Notes: generated from the sequence alone by a model not told the origin. Counted from the stretch's first letter, positions 36,714 through 46,909 are shown. The stretch: 64,000 nucleotides of DNA from Planctellipticum variicoloris (GCF_030622045.1 NZ_CP130886.1:4472001-4536000); one strand, 5' to 3'. Program-made: numbers and translations.

Positions 36714-38399
36714 TCAGCCCCGTCGTCCGAAGACCATCAAAGTAATGTCGTCATTCTGCGGCCGGCCGTTTGCGTGCCGGCGGACGTCCTCGCGCAGGGC
36801 GACCCCCAGTTTCGCGGCGGTGCATGGCCCCTGCTCGGTGATGACTTCCATGATGCGCGGCACACCGTACAAGTCGGAAGCCGGATTCATGGCTTCGCTG
36901 ACGCCGTCGGTGTAGATCACGACGGTTTCCCCAGGCTGAACGATTCGCGTCGCGACGTCGTAGGGAAAATCCTCCATGACGCCGAGCGGGATTCCGATCA
37001 GATTGTCGCCAAACTCTTCAATCGTCCCGTCGGCACGTCGCACCATGATCGGCATGTGTCCGGCGTTCACGAGCGACAGTTCTCCGGTCTGCAGATGGAT
37101 CAGTCCCAGCACAAACGTGACAAATCGCCCCTCGACCGCCTTCGCGCACATCTGGTTGTTGATCCGATACGCGGCTTCGCCCATATCGGCCACGAACTGC
37201 ACGGTATTGGCAACCACGCTCGACAGCCGGGACATGACCAGCGACGCGGGCACGCCCTTTCCGGCAACGTCGCCGAAGGCGATGCAGATTCGATCCTCAC
37301 CGAGGCGCAGGCAGTCGTAATAGTCGCCGCCGACCGCCTGGGCCGAATCGTAGGACGCAAAGAAGTCCCAGCCGTCGACGGTGGGGAGCGATTCCGGCAG
37401 CAGCGCCCGCTGCACGTTCATCGCGATATCCATCTCGCGATCCTGCTTTTCCTTTTCCAGAGCGGTGGTCAGCAGCCGGGCCGACTCGTAGGAGAGCGCC
37501 GCCTGTCCGGCGACGGCGACGAGCAGATCCAGATCGTCTTCCTTGAATTGATTGAATGCATTCTGCGTGTCGATGTGGATGACGCCCATCACTTCCGCGT
37601 CGAGCCCCAGCATCGGGACGCACATCATCGACCGGATCGTCAGGTTGGAAATCGACTCGCTGGCCTCGAACCGGGAATCGTTGGTCGCGTCGGCCGACAG
37701 GACGCCGGTCTTCTTTTCGAGCACAGTTTTCAAGATCGTCCGGCTCAGCTTGACCGACTCGTCGTCACCGGCCCGTCGGTGTCGATAGGCCTTGGGAATC
37801 AGCTTGCCGGTTTCCGGATGCTTGAACAGGATGCTGCCGCGGTCCGCGTGCGGGAAGATCTTGAACAGCGTTTCCAGGATGCGCGGCAGCAGGGCTTCCA
37901 GATCGACCGTGCCGGCGAGGCTGCGACTGATTTCCAGGACGGCTTTGAGCTTGGCTTCCGGCTGCACATCGAGGTTGCCAAACCCCCCCACCGAACCGGT
38001 CTGCCCCATGATCGAGGAGACGTCGTCATCCGCCAGACTGTAGGGGTCGACTTCGATCGTCCCGCCGCCGCTTGTGAACGATTCGCTCTGAGGGACCGGA
38101 GCTGCGCTGACAGCCTCGGTTTCATACCTCAGCAGCAGCGGCCCCAGCTTGATCCGGTCCTGATGCTTGAGAACCGTCGATCCTTCGATCTTCTTGCCGT
38201 TGACGAAGGTTCCGTTGCCGCTGCCGAGATCTTCGATGGAAAAGCCGTCGCCCCGGCGGAACACACGCGCGTGCTTTCGCGAGACCATATTGGAGTTGAG
38301 CTGGACGGTGCACTCGGGATGACGGCCGAGCACCGCCTCTTCTCCCGAAATTTCATAGGGCAACGCCTGCCCCTCCTGCAGCAATACCAGCCTGGCCAT
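36714..38399 (-). CDS. FHA-GAF-PP2C (SpoIIE-type) signalling phosphatase
   Basis: This 561-residue cytoplasmic protein has three modules. An FHA domain occupies about residues 1-95 ([32 protein letters not shown]). A GAF domain lies at about 150-320 ([39 protein letters not shown]). A SpoIIE/PP2C phosphatase domain spans about 330-560 ([67 protein letters not shown]). The GDYYD, GDVAGKG and DD aspartates are the metal ligands. Such proteins dephosphorylate anti-sigma antagonists in partner-switching pathways. ATG 38399 ([10 protein letters not shown]) is favoured over 38417. No kinase or antagonist gene is nearby. Confidence 0.93.
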   Translation of the reverse strand: MARLVLLQEGQALPYEISGEEAVLGRHPECTVQLNSNMVSRKHARVFRRGDGFSIEDLGSGNGTFVNGKKIEGSTVLKHQDRIKLGPLLLRYETEAVSAAPVPQSESFTSGGGTIEVDPYSLADDDVSSIMGQTGSVGGFGNLDVQPEAKLKAVLEISRSLAGTVDLEALLPRILETLFKIFPHADRGSILFKHPETGKLIPKAYRHRRAGDDESVKLSRTILKTVLEKKTGVLSADATNDSRFEASESISNLTIRSMMCVPMLGLDAEVMGVIHIDTQNAFNQFKEDDLDLLVAVAGQAALSYESARLLTTALEKEKQDREMDIAMNVQRALLPESLPTVDGWDFFASYDSAQAVGGDYYDCLRLGEDRICIAFGDVAGKGVPASLVMSRLSSVVANTVQFVADMGEAAYRINNQMCAKAVEGRFVTFVLGLIHLQTGELSLVNAGHMPIMVRRADGTIEEFGDNLIGIPLGVMEDFPYDVATRIVQPGETVVIYTDGVSEAMNPASDLYGVPRIMEVITEQGPCTAAKLGVALREDVRRHANGRPQNDDITLMVFGRRG

Positions 38400-38475
38400 G
38401 AAAGTTGATCCCCGCAAACATCCCCAGATTCGACGGCAGCGCTGCGTCTCGATTCTACGTCACATTCGGGACGAT

Positions 38476-39762
38476 CTACACTCCGAAAATCGACTCGACG
38501 TTTCCCCGCAGGACCTGCCGCCCCAGAGCCAGCGCCTCGGATTCCGACCACCGACGGTCAATGACGAAGTCCTGCGTCAGGATCCGGGCCAGAATCTGCC
38601 GGTACATCTGGAACTTCGGCCAGCCGAACTCCAGTTTGTACATGTCGCTGTAGTAGCCGATCTGCTTCGTCCGCGGCACCGCCTGCAGTCGGGCGCGGCA
38701 ATCCGGCTCGATATAGGCGGGAATGTTGGAGTACCACCAGTGTCCGTTGGTGACGACATTGGGGAAAATCCAGCTATAGCTGACCAGTTCGTGGTTGCTG
38801 ATCTGAGCCAGAACGGAGATTGGAAATGTCACGGTCGGAAAGGCGTTGAACAGCGCCTGATACTGGATCAGCGAAACCCTTTGATCGAACAGATCCTGCC
38901 CCTGGAAGACGCCTGTCGGATAGACCCGCCGGTTGACGCCGATCATCAGGTCGAACGGCAAGCGATATTCCGCACATGACTCCGTCAACGTCCAGAACAC
39001 GAACTGACTCAGCTGGACCGATTCGTCCGCCGATAAGTCCTTGCCAGTCAACAGCTTCGACAGCACCGCGTCCGCGTCGGCGGTGCTTACCGCAGCCGGC
39101 GCAAACCACGGCGGGAGCGAAATCGCACAGGCCCGCGCCTGGCGGCTCGTAAAATGGCGGAACAGCCCATCGATTGCTTGCCGCAACGATGCCACCCCGC
39201 TGATCTCGATTCCGGTCGCTTTCGTCAGCCGCTGTCGTGTCTCGGTCTTTGCCAGATGAAACACCAGATCGTCGGTACGCAGGCAGGGAATGTATCGATG
39301 GGTATCGAACCCCTGGAGCGAGTCGTCAAAATCGTTCGTGAGAAACACCCGCTCCAGACCGCTCTGCCGCAGACATTGTGTCTCCCAGTCCGGCTCGGCC
39401 ATCTTCGCCTGCGCCCGGTCGTACAGGGACTCCCAGTTGGCGGGCGTGATCCGGTCGTCGGTCAACCCGAAGAATCGCTGGCACAGCGCGACCAGCCAGC
39501 TCACTTGCACGGTGTTATCCAGCCGATCGAGGCACTCCACCAGCCGGCCGACTTTCGTTTTCGGATCCAGCCCGGGCTCTTCAATCTGCCCCTTCGCCAG
39601 CCCTGCCGAATGCGCCAGCTCGGTGTAGTAGTGATAGCCCAGCAGGTCGGCGAGCGTTTCAGATGCCGCCGAGCAGGGATTGATGTGCGAATGGGGATCG
39701 ATCAGGACGATCTTGTCGAGTTCGGCCAGGAGTCGATGTTCCAGCTCGGCAGACATGTACAA
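38476..39762 (-). CDS. Uronate (glucuronate) isomerase-like amidohydrolase-superfamily protein
   Basis: This 428-residue protein begins MYMSAELEHRLLAELDKIVL, followed by DPHSHINP with His24 and His26, the metal-binding pair of amidohydrolase-superfamily enzymes. Further features are FLTNDFDDSLQGFD, LMIGVNRRVYPTGVFQG, and NHELVSYSWIFPNVVTNGHWW near 335-355. The overall arrangement resembles the glucuronate isomerase (UxaC) superfamily, but the sequence is clearly divergent from classical UxaC. The exact substrate is unproven. It is co-directional with the FHA-GAF-PP2C gene downstream. The start could also be ATG 39756. Confidence 0.72.
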   Translation of the reverse strand: MYMSAELEHRLLAELDKIVLIDPHSHINPCSAASETLADLLGYHYYTELAHSAGLAKGQIEEPGLDPKTKVGRLVECLDRLDNTVQVSWLVALCQRFFGLTDDRITPANWESLYDRAQAKMAEPDWETQCLRQSGLERVFLTNDFDDSLQGFDTHRYIPCLRTDDLVFHLAKTETRQRLTKATGIEISGVASLRQAIDGLFRHFTSRQARACAISLPPWFAPAAVSTADADAVLSKLLTGKDLSADESVQLSQFVFWTLTESCAEYRLPFDLMIGVNRRVYPTGVFQGQDLFDQRVSLIQYQALFNAFPTVTFPISVLAQISNHELVSYSWIFPNVVTNGHWWYSNIPAYIEPDCRARLQAVPRTKQIGYYSDMYKLEFGWPKFQMYRQILARILTQDFVIDRRWSESEALALGRQVLRGNVESIFGV

Positions 39763-40001
39763 TCACTTTCGACGGGAATTTTTCGGACAGTCCCTTCCGG
39801 CTGCGAGAAGGCCCGTCAAGTGTCACCCGCAACGCTCACCGATGCAAGGACGGCGTCGCCCCGGAAGCCCTACCTGTCTCGATCTGATGGCAATTCTGCC
39901 GAAGACATCCGATTCAAAAGCAAGATTCGGGGCGCTCCGCAGGCGGCCGGCCCGCAAACTGGGTTCAATGAAGGCTGAACCCGCATCCCCGGAACGATGT
40001 C

Positions 40002-41069
40002 ATGCCAGCGATCAACCTCCCCTACTCCACCATCGAAGATCGCTGGGAGGCTGTCGTCGCCCGCGATCCGCGCGCCGACGGTCGCTTCTGGTACTCAGTC
40101 CGCTCGACAGGGGTCTTCTGCCGTCCCTCCTGCGCATCGCGAACGGCCCGACGGGAGAATGTCCATTTCCATGATTCGATCCTGGACGCGCAGCGAGCCG
40201 GTTTCCGCCCCTGCAAACGCTGCCGGCCCGACGAGCCGGCCCTCAGCGACCGTCGCGCCACCCTGATTGCCGCCGCCTGCCGCCTGATCGAGACTGCGTC
40301 CTCTCCTCCGACGCTGATCGCGCTCGCCCGATCCCTCGGCGTCAGCCCTCACCACCTGCATCGCACGTTCAAATGCATCACCGGCCTCACGCCCAAAGTC
40401 TACGCCTCCGCCCGCCGGGCCGAACGCGTTCGAGCCGCGCTGCCACAATCCCCGACGGTGACCGCAGCGGTCTACGAGGCGGGCTTTCAAGCCCCCTCGC
40501 GGTTTTATGAAACTGCTCCCCGGACGCTGGGCATGCCGGCTACCTGCTATCGCGATGGCGGTCGCGGCCTGACCATCCACTACGCTCTCAGCCCATGCTC
40601 GCTCGGTGAAGTTCTCGTCGCCGCCACCGCCTCCGGCCTGTGCGCAGTGCTGCTGGGCGACATGCCTGCCCCGCTCCTGGCCGACCTTCAGCGGCGTTTC
40701 CCTCACGCCACTCTGCTGGCGGCGAGTTCCGAATTTGCCGCCACGGTCGCCGAAGTCGTCCAATTGATCGAAACGCCGCAACAGGGTCTCTCCCTGCCGC
40801 TCGCAGTCCGGGGAACGGCTTTTCAGCAGCGGGTCTGGCAGGCTCTGACGGAGATCCCGCCGGGGGAAACCGTCACCTACGCCGAACTGGCGCGCCGCAT
40901 CGGCGTTCCGTCCGCAGTCCGCGCAGTCGCCACGGCCTGCGCCGCCAACCCGGTCGCCGTCGCCATCCCCTGCCACCGAGTGATCCGGGCCGATGGGAGT
41001 CTGGCCGGATATTTCTGGGGACTGGAACGGAAGGCGGAACTGCTGCGCCGCGAGACTGCCGCTGACTGA
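40002..41069 (+). CDS. ada: Ada: methyl-DNA sensor, regulator and O6-methylguanine-DNA methyltransferase
   Basis: This 355-residue protein has the complete Ada architecture. Residues 1-80 form the zinc methylphosphotriester domain with Cys40, Cys44, Cys71 and Cys74 (GVFCRPSC; PCKRC); Cys40 is the methyl acceptor. Residues about 85-180 are AraC-type helix-turn-helix. Residues about 195-350 are the methyltransferase, with active-site Cys324 in AIPCHRVI and the RAVATACAANP helix. It repairs alkylated DNA and, once methylated, activates its own regulon. It is monocistronic here, divergent from the uronate isomerase-like gene over 239 bases; no alkA or alkB neighbour. Confidence 0.95.
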   Translation: MPAINLPYSTIEDRWEAVVARDPRADGRFWYSVRSTGVFCRPSCASRTARRENVHFHDSILDAQRAGFRPCKRCRPDEPALSDRRATLIAAACRLIETASSPPTLIALARSLGVSPHHLHRTFKCITGLTPKVYASARRAERVRAALPQSPTVTAAVYEAGFQAPSRFYETAPRTLGMPATCYRDGGRGLTIHYALSPCSLGEVLVAATASGLCAVLLGDMPAPLLADLQRRFPHATLLAASSEFAATVAEVVQLIETPQQGLSLPLAVRGTAFQQRVWQALTEIPPGETVTYAELARRIGVPSAVRAVATACAANPVAVAIPCHRVIRADGSLAGYFWGLERKAELLRRETAAD

Positions 41070-41472
41070 CCACGGAGTGATATGCCCGGAGGCCCGTCGC
41101 AGAGCATGGCCCCTCCCGTTCGCGAACGGGCCGTCGTCCAGATCCTTCGCATTTGCGAATCGGGTCGGGGTGTCGGGAAAGGGACAACAGGCAAAGGATT
41201 GAGCGGAGGAGGAGTGAATTTTGTGCCGACGATGCTGGTGCCCCCGAAAGCGGGGCGCAAATTGCGGGACAACCGGATCGACGCGATCGACGGCCGAAAT
41301 GGCCGCAACCATTTACGAGAAAAACCTTTACAAACAAGCACCGGAACTGGGGTGGTGGAAATTTGCGTTCCTGCAAGAATTCCCCCGTCGCGACTCCTGA
41401 AGAAAACGTAAGGATCGCGTCGATTCTTCCGCTAGATCATCCGGGATTGCCTCCAGCTCGCGAATCAGGGCC
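41070..41472 (+). other. Intergenic region upstream of the pseudo-ABC export operon
   Basis: About 400 bases between Ada and the ABC-like gene hold no recognised repeat family or coding sequence with family resemblance. The operon promoter should be here. A-rich tracts occur near 41318-41340 (GAGAAAAACCTTTACAAACAAG), but no clean -35/-10 pair could be defended. Confidence 0.35.
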
Positions 41473-43593
41473 ATGCTGACAGAGACTGTTTCCCAATCAC
41501 CCGCGCCGCAATCGGCGGAAGTGCTGGAAGACTTGCGGACGGCGCTGGTTTCGCTGAGCTGGGCGGCCGGGCGGCCCTGCGAGCCGCTGGCTGCTGGTCG
41601 AGTGGTTGCCGAAGCGGTCATCGCGGTCGGGGCTTCCATGCGCGCCCATTGGTCGTACTGGCTGCTGGAAGCCGGTCGGGAGCTGGATCTGCGGCTTCGA
41701 ATTGCCGACCTGCGGTGGCACGAGGTCATTTCGCTGGCGCGGTACGGAGCGACGATCGTCACCAGCCGGGAAGAGTCGGCCCCGGGGACGCCGACGATCC
41801 TGGTCCTGCACAGCGAGCGAGGTCGGCTCCGGATCAGTCGATTGCAGAAGGGGGTGCATCAGAAACGCCGAGCCCGGTCACGGGACGTCGCGCGCGACGC
41901 GGACGCGTTTGTGCGCTGCGTGATTTACGAGCCGGCGTTGACCGTCGGCGAAAGCCACCACCACCTTCGTCCGTTCCAGCGACTGCTGGTGCTGCTCAAG
42001 CCGGAGCGCCGGGATCTGGGGGTGGCGCTGGCGATTGCGGCGTGCGCCGGCATCCTGTCCTTATCCGTGCCGATTGCGGCGCAGCAACTGGTGCGGGCGG
42101 TGACGTTCGGTTCGCTGTATCAGCCGGTCATCGTGCTCAGCCTGATGATGCTGGCTCTGCTGGGGCTGCTGGGATGCCTGCAGGCCCTGCACTTTTACGT
42201 GGCGGAGCTGCTGCAGCGGCGACTGTTCGCCCGCACGGTCGCCGATCTGGCCTGGCGATTGCCGAGAGTCCGGGCGGACGTGTGGCATCACCACGACGGC
42301 CCGGAGCTGGTCAACCGTTTTCTGGAGATCGCGACGATCCAGAAAGTCATCTCCAACCTGGCGGTGGACGGGCTGATGGTCGTCTTGACGACGTTCGTCG
42401 GCATGGCGTTGATGGCGTTCTACCATCCGTATCTGCTCGGCTATGACATTCTGTTGATCGTGCTGCTGGTCGTGGTGCTGTTTCTGATGGGCCGCGGGGC
42501 CATCCGAACGTCGATTGCCGAGTCGCTCGGCAAGTACAAGGTCCTCGGATGGCTCGAACAACTGCTGCGAAGTCGGCCGGTCTTTCAGTCCATCGAAGGT
42601 CGGGACTGGGCGTGGCAACGGGCCGACGCGCTGTGCGGGGAGTATCTGGCGGCGCGGGCTCAGCACTTCCGAATTCTGCTCCGGCAGATCGTTTCCATTC
42701 TGGTGCTGCAGGCGCTGGCGGCGACGGGACTTCTCTCGCTGGGGGGCTATCTCGTCCTCAACGAGCAATTGACGCTCGGTCAACTGGTCGCCGCCGAGCT
42801 GATTGTCGCGGCGATTATCGGTTCGTTTGCAAAACTGGGAAAACACCTGGAGGGCTGGTACGACCTGATGGCGGCGCTCGACAAGCTGGGGCACCTGTTC
42901 GACCTGCCCATGGAGCCTTCGATGGGCCTGGCGGTCCCTGCCGAGGGTGGTCCGCTCTCTCTGCGGATTCGCAATCCGCCCGGGACCGCCGCCGTCAGCC
43001 TGCCGGCGGGAGCCTGCATTGCGATTGTCGAGCCGAACGAAGCGGTTCGGTTGCGCTGGCGACAGCGGTTTGAGGGGAACATCGAATCGCATGGCGACGA
43101 CATCGAACTGGATGGCATTCCGATCGGCGACCTGCGACGCGAGACATTGCGATCGCGCATTGCGATTGTCGGAGATTCCTCGCTGGTCGCCGACACGATC
43201 GCGATCAACGTCCACCTGCACCGGGCCGGCGTTTCCGACCAGGACGTTGTCGAATCGCTGATCCGCGTGGGATTGCGGGACCGCATCGATTCGCTCGAGG
43301 ATCGGCTGGAAACGGTCGTGGTACCGGAAGGGTGGCCATTGAGACCTCTCGAAATTCGCAAGCTGATGCTGGCGCGAGCCCTGGCGGGGCGGCCCAGACT
43401 GATTGTCATTGATTCCTGGATCGACTTGTTGCCGCCTGCCGAGCAGAAAGAGATCCTGGCCGCCTTGCAAGCGCCGTCCCGGACCTGGACGTCGGTGGTG
43501 TTGACGGTCGGCGACGTCGCCGATCAATGCACGCATCGTCTGTCCGGAGGGGTGCTGCAGTCGTCGGCCGTCGCGTCGTCGAGAAAGGACTGA
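41473..43593 (+). CDS. Pseudo-ABC exporter: type I secretion-like permease with a degenerate nucleotide-binding domain
   Basis: This 706-residue protein has three parts. Residues 1-165 form an N-terminal domain of unclear kind. Residues about 180-460 are a six-helix ABC-exporter membrane domain, entered at HHHLRPFQRLLVLLKPERRD, with FQSIEGRDWAW near 371 and a last helix near 440. A C-terminal domain (about 495-695) aligns with ABC ATPases but lacks every nucleotide motif. Walker A is replaced by IVEPNEAVRL (518-527), the Q-loop glutamine by IAIVGDSSL, LSGGQ by PLRPLEI, the Walker B catalytic Glu by Ser (VIDSW, 645-649), and the switch His is missing (VVLTVGD). It is intact with no frameshift and is coupled to HlyD- and TolC-like genes. 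Confidence 0.85.
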   Translation: MLTETVSQSPAPQSAEVLEDLRTALVSLSWAAGRPCEPLAAGRVVAEAVIAVGASMRAHWSYWLLEAGRELDLRLRIADLRWHEVISLARYGATIVTSREESAPGTPTILVLHSERGRLRISRLQKGVHQKRRARSRDVARDADAFVRCVIYEPALTVGESHHHLRPFQRLLVLLKPERRDLGVALAIAACAGILSLSVPIAAQQLVRAVTFGSLYQPVIVLSLMMLALLGLLGCLQALHFYVAELLQRRLFARTVADLAWRLPRVRADVWHHHDGPELVNRFLEIATIQKVISNLAVDGLMVVLTTFVGMALMAFYHPYLLGYDILLIVLLVVVLFLMGRGAIRTSIAESLGKYKVLGWLEQLLRSRPVFQSIEGRDWAWQRADALCGEYLAARAQHFRILLRQIVSILVLQALAATGLLSLGGYLVLNEQLTLGQLVAAELIVAAIIGSFAKLGKHLEGWYDLMAALDKLGHLFDLPMEPSMGLAVPAEGGPLSLRIRNPPGTAAVSLPAGACIAIVEPNEAVRLRWRQRFEGNIESHGDDIELDGIPIGDLRRETLRSRIAIVGDSSLVADTIAINVHLHRAGVSDQDVVESLIRVGLRDRIDSLEDRLETVVVPEGWPLRPLEIRKLMLARALAGRPRLIVIDSWIDLLPPAEQKEILAALQAPSRTWTSVVLTVGDVADQCTHRLSGGVLQSSAVASSRKD

Positions 43594-43639
43594 GCAGGTT
43601 GAGGGCGCCGCTCCGCTGCTTGTTTGCAGGAATGTTTTC

Positions 43640-45010
43640 ATGACGACCATCCCTCCTTTGTCGACGCGGGCGATTCAGTCGCCCGAGCTGGCGTCGCTGC
43701 AGCTTGCCCGCACATCGCGCTGGCTGCACCGGCTGGCAAAGATTTTGTGCCTGCTGTTGCCGGTGTCGCTGGCTTCGCTCGTTCTGGTTCCCTGGCAGCA
43801 GTCGGTGCTGGGAACCGGTCGAGTGATCACGTACGACCCGATCCATCGGACGCAGGAGGTCGACGCCCCGATCAGCGGACGGATCGTCAATATTCGCGAA
43901 GGTCTGGTCGAAGGGACGCGAGTCCACAAAGGAGACCTGCTCATGGAGATCGAAGTGATCGATCCCATGTTGAGGTTTCAGCTCGACGAGCAGATGGCGG
44001 CGACTCGGCGGAAACTTGAGACCGAGAAAACGATCGTGGAGGCCTACGCTCAGCAGGTCGAGGCGGCGATGACCATTCGCGACCTGACGATCGCGTCTCA
44101 GGACGGATATGTGAAGAGTACGCGCGAGAAATTGCAGGCCGAAGAGCAGAAAGTGATTCAGGCCGAGGCGGCGTACGACCAGGCGGAGAAGGACCGCCTG
44201 AGGCGCAAGGAGCTGTTCGAGAAGAAGGTCGAATCGCGGTACGAATGGGAACTTTCGGAGAGGAAGGCGGCGGAGGAGCAGGCGAAACTGAAGCAGTCGC
44301 GGTTTCTGCTGGAATCGGCCCGGACCGAGCTGTCGGCCAAGATGGCCGAGCGGGATTACAAAATTCGCGAGGCCGACGCGAAAATCGACTCCGTTCGGGC
44401 CATTTATGAGAAATCCAAGGGAGATGTCGCCAGTAGCGAAAAGGAGATCGCCGATATCAAGGGAAAGCAGACGCTGCAGGTTCAAGCTGTCACGGCGCCG
44501 ATCGATGGCTTTGTCTTGCGTTTGATGGGATTTCAGGGGGGAACGATCGTCTCGGCGGGGCGACCGCTGCTGGAACTTGTGCCGGCGACCATTGATCGGG
44601 CCGTCGAGATCAAGATTCACGGAAACGACGTTCCGCTGGCAGCCAGCCGGAACGCGGACGGCACCGCCAGGAAGGTGCGGCTGCAGTTCGAAGGGTGGCC
44701 TGCCGTCCAGTTTTCGGGTTGGCCCTCTGTGGCCGTCGGAACATTCGGCGGACGGATTGCGGTGGTCGATTCCACCGACGACGGGATGGGGAAATTCCGC
44801 GTGCTGGTGCTACCGGACCCGGATGATCCGCATGAATGGCCGACTTCGGAAGTGCTGCGGCAGGGAGTGCGGGTGAACGGCTGGGTGCTGCTCGACAAGG
44901 TGCTGCTTGGGCAGGAGCTGTGGCGGCAGCTCAACGGTTTTCCGCCGGTTGTGTCGTCGACCGAACAGGCGAAATTCAAAGAAGACAAGTTACTGCGGGG
45001 CAAGAAATGA
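43640..45010 (+). CDS. HlyD-family periplasmic adaptor (membrane fusion protein)
   Basis: This 456-residue protein has a cytoplasmic N-terminus, one transmembrane helix at about 34-51 (KILCLLLPVSLASLVLVPW), and a biotinyl-lipoyl-like half (DAPISGRIVNIREGLVEGTRV near 75-95). A long coiled coil follows (about 115-290, rich in Glu, Lys, Ala and Arg: LETEKTIVEAYAQQVEAAM, EKDRLRRKELFEKKVESRYE), then the second lipoyl half (VTAPIDGFVLRLMG near 287). A beta-barrel end closes the protein. It would bridge the inner-membrane pseudo-ABC protein and the TolC-like outer-membrane protein. It begins 46 bases after the upstream stop and overlaps the next gene by ATGA at 45007-45010. Confidence 0.92.
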   Translation: MTTIPPLSTRAIQSPELASLQLARTSRWLHRLAKILCLLLPVSLASLVLVPWQQSVLGTGRVITYDPIHRTQEVDAPISGRIVNIREGLVEGTRVHKGDLLMEIEVIDPMLRFQLDEQMAATRRKLETEKTIVEAYAQQVEAAMTIRDLTIASQDGYVKSTREKLQAEEQKVIQAEAAYDQAEKDRLRRKELFEKKVESRYEWELSERKAAEEQAKLKQSRFLLESARTELSAKMAERDYKIREADAKIDSVRAIYEKSKGDVASSEKEIADIKGKQTLQVQAVTAPIDGFVLRLMGFQGGTIVSAGRPLLELVPATIDRAVEIKIHGNDVPLAASRNADGTARKVRLQFEGWPAVQFSGWPSVAVGTFGGRIAVVDSTDDGMGKFRVLVLPDPDDPHEWPTSEVLRQGVRVNGWVLLDKVLLGQELWRQLNGFPPVVSSTEQAKFKEDKLLRGKK

Positions 45011-46731
45011 GCCATCACGCGGGATGGATCCTGGTGCTGGCGCTGTTGAGTTGCGGCTGCGCCGTTTCACGCGTACCGCTCCGGGACGCGACTTCGCATG
45101 CCGCCCACAAGCCGGCGGCTGACGTCGACGAGCCGCTGACCGAGCGGCGAAGCCCGGCGGCGTCGCGATCGTCCCCTGAAATCGCGTCTTCGGTCATCCG
45201 CAAACCTGCCGAGGTCCGTCGACCGGCGAACAAGACTCGCGAGACGTCGATCGAGATTCCTGCCGAGGAGTCCGCCGACGGGATCGATCTGGCCTCGGCC
45301 GACGAGCCGGCGCCGGCGGATCTGCCCCCTGCTCCGGATGGAGGTCCTGCGGAGACTCTCGAAGACGATCAACCGGCGCTGGCGCTGGACCACGTGATCG
45401 ACGCGATTTACAGCTCGTTTCCTCTGCTCCGCGTGGCGCTTTACGAACGGAACATCGCCCAGGGACAATACGTCACGGCCCAGGGTGAATTCGACACCAA
45501 GTTAAAAGCCGACTCGGCCAACACACCGATGGGCTTCTACCAGACGTACCGGCAGAGTCTTGGCGTGGAGCAGCCCCTGTTCGGCGGCGGCAGCGTTTTC
45601 GGAGGATACCGGATCGGGCGGGGCTATTACTCAACCTGGGACGGGGGATACCAGACGAACGATGGCGGCGAGTTCAAGGCGGGGCTGGCGGTCCCCCTCT
45701 GGCAGAATCGTACGATTGACGATCGTCGGATGCAGCTCTGGGTCACTGCGGTGGGCCAGAATGTCGTGGAGCCGCAGATCAAGATTCAGTTGCTGAATTT
45801 TGTCCGCGACGGATCGGTCGCCTATTGGGACTGGGTGGCCGCCGGCTTGCAGTATCGCATCGCCACGCAGTTGTTCGAGCTGGCGAACGATCGACAGCAG
45901 AAGATCGAAGCACAAGTCCAATCGGGCAAGGAGCCCGAGTCGGATTTGACGGACAACGGGCGTCTGATTGTCGCACGCCAGGTCAAGCTGCTGGATGCGG
46001 AGCGAAAGCTGCACGTTTCGGCGGCCAAGCTTTCGCTCTTTTTTCGCGGTCCGGACGGCACTCCGCTCGTGCCGCCCGACGATCTGCTGCCGCCCGATTT
46101 TCCGCTTCCGCTGCCGATTGAGGCGGGGCTGATCGAGCAGGATATTGCATATGCCGTGACGCGTCGGCCGGAGTTCGGCGATCTCGATCTGCAGCGGCAG
46201 CAACTGGAGTTCGAACTGAGTCAGGCACAGAATCTGATGCTGCCTCAGCTCGACGCGCAACTGATGACGGGAAAAGATGTCGGCGCCTGGTCGTCTCCCA
46301 GCGGAAACAAAACGCCCTTCCAACTGGACGGAGGGGTCACGTTCACGATGCCGGTGCAGTTCCGCAAGGCGCGGGGAAAACTGCAGTCTCTCGAAGGGAA
46401 GCTGGCGCAGAACACGGCCAAACGTCAGTTCACGCAGGATAAGATCGGAGTGGAGGTCCGCTCGGCGATTGTGGCGATCGATACGGCGTATCGGGCGATC
46501 GGGCAGGCCCGCGAGGCCGTCCGGCTGAACCAGCAGATGCAGGACTTCGAGGCGATTCGTTTCGAAGAAGGGGCCAGCGATCTGCTGCGGATTAACCTGC
46601 GCGAGCAGGCTACTTTCGACGCTCGGGTGGCGGAAGTCGAAGCGGTGCAGCGATATTTCACGGCTCAGGCCGAGTATCGGGCTGCGGTTGCGGCCGACTT
46701 GCCGGACGTCGTCGAGATGACCGATCCCTGA
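45007..46731 (+). CDS. TolC-like outer-membrane efflux lipoprotein
   Basis: This 574-residue protein starts at the ATG overlapping the HlyD stop (ATGA, 45007). The N-terminus MSHHAGWILVLALLSCGC is a lipoprotein signal with probable lipidated Cys16. An acidic, proline-rich linker of about 100 residues follows (ADEPAPADLPPAPDGGPAE). The rest matches the outer-membrane efflux family: LRVALYERNIAQGQYVTAQG near 142, long amphipathic helices, GVTFTMPVQFRKARGKLQSL near 445, and KIGVEVRSAIVAIDTAYRAI near 482. It would form the outer-membrane exit duct of this export system. The frame is open upstream to 44836 but that is inside hlyD. Confidence 0.9.
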   Translation: MSHHAGWILVLALLSCGCAVSRVPLRDATSHAAHKPAADVDEPLTERRSPAASRSSPEIASSVIRKPAEVRRPANKTRETSIEIPAEESADGIDLASADEPAPADLPPAPDGGPAETLEDDQPALALDHVIDAIYSSFPLLRVALYERNIAQGQYVTAQGEFDTKLKADSANTPMGFYQTYRQSLGVEQPLFGGGSVFGGYRIGRGYYSTWDGGYQTNDGGEFKAGLAVPLWQNRTIDDRRMQLWVTAVGQNVVEPQIKIQLLNFVRDGSVAYWDWVAAGLQYRIATQLFELANDRQQKIEAQVQSGKEPESDLTDNGRLIVARQVKLLDAERKLHVSAAKLSLFFRGPDGTPLVPPDDLLPPDFPLPLPIEAGLIEQDIAYAVTRRPEFGDLDLQRQQLEFELSQAQNLMLPQLDAQLMTGKDVGAWSSPSGNKTPFQLDGGVTFTMPVQFRKARGKLQSLEGKLAQNTAKRQFTQDKIGVEVRSAIVAIDTAYRAIGQAREAVRLNQQMQDFEAIRFEEGASDLLRINLREQATFDARVAEVEAVQRYFTAQAEYRAAVAADLPDVVEMTDP

Positions 46732-46909
46732 TATTCGAGGAATCGGGTCGTCCGGGCGTTCGCCCTGCCGATTCCGGTCCCGGGTCCGGCCGGGCGCGGG
46801 TCGTCGGGACATTCTATGGCGACAGACTTGCGGGTCTGATGGTTCGGCCGGAAAATGGACTTGGAAGTCCGATTCAAAGAGTGAAACTGCACGTCAAGAA
46901 AGTCCAATC

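Noticed and set aside
36582-38408. 608-residue plus-strand ORF antisense to the FHA-GAF-PP2C gene
   Set aside because: The minus-strand frame has three complete domains with catalytic residues; the plus-strand frame is compositionally biased and resembles nothing.
42061-43650. 529-residue minus-strand ORF across the ABC-like gene, considered because the NBD is degenerate
   Set aside because: The plus-strand frame keeps the ABC membrane domain and runs intact into coupled HlyD and TolC genes; the minus frame is Gln/Arg/His-rich shadow sequence.
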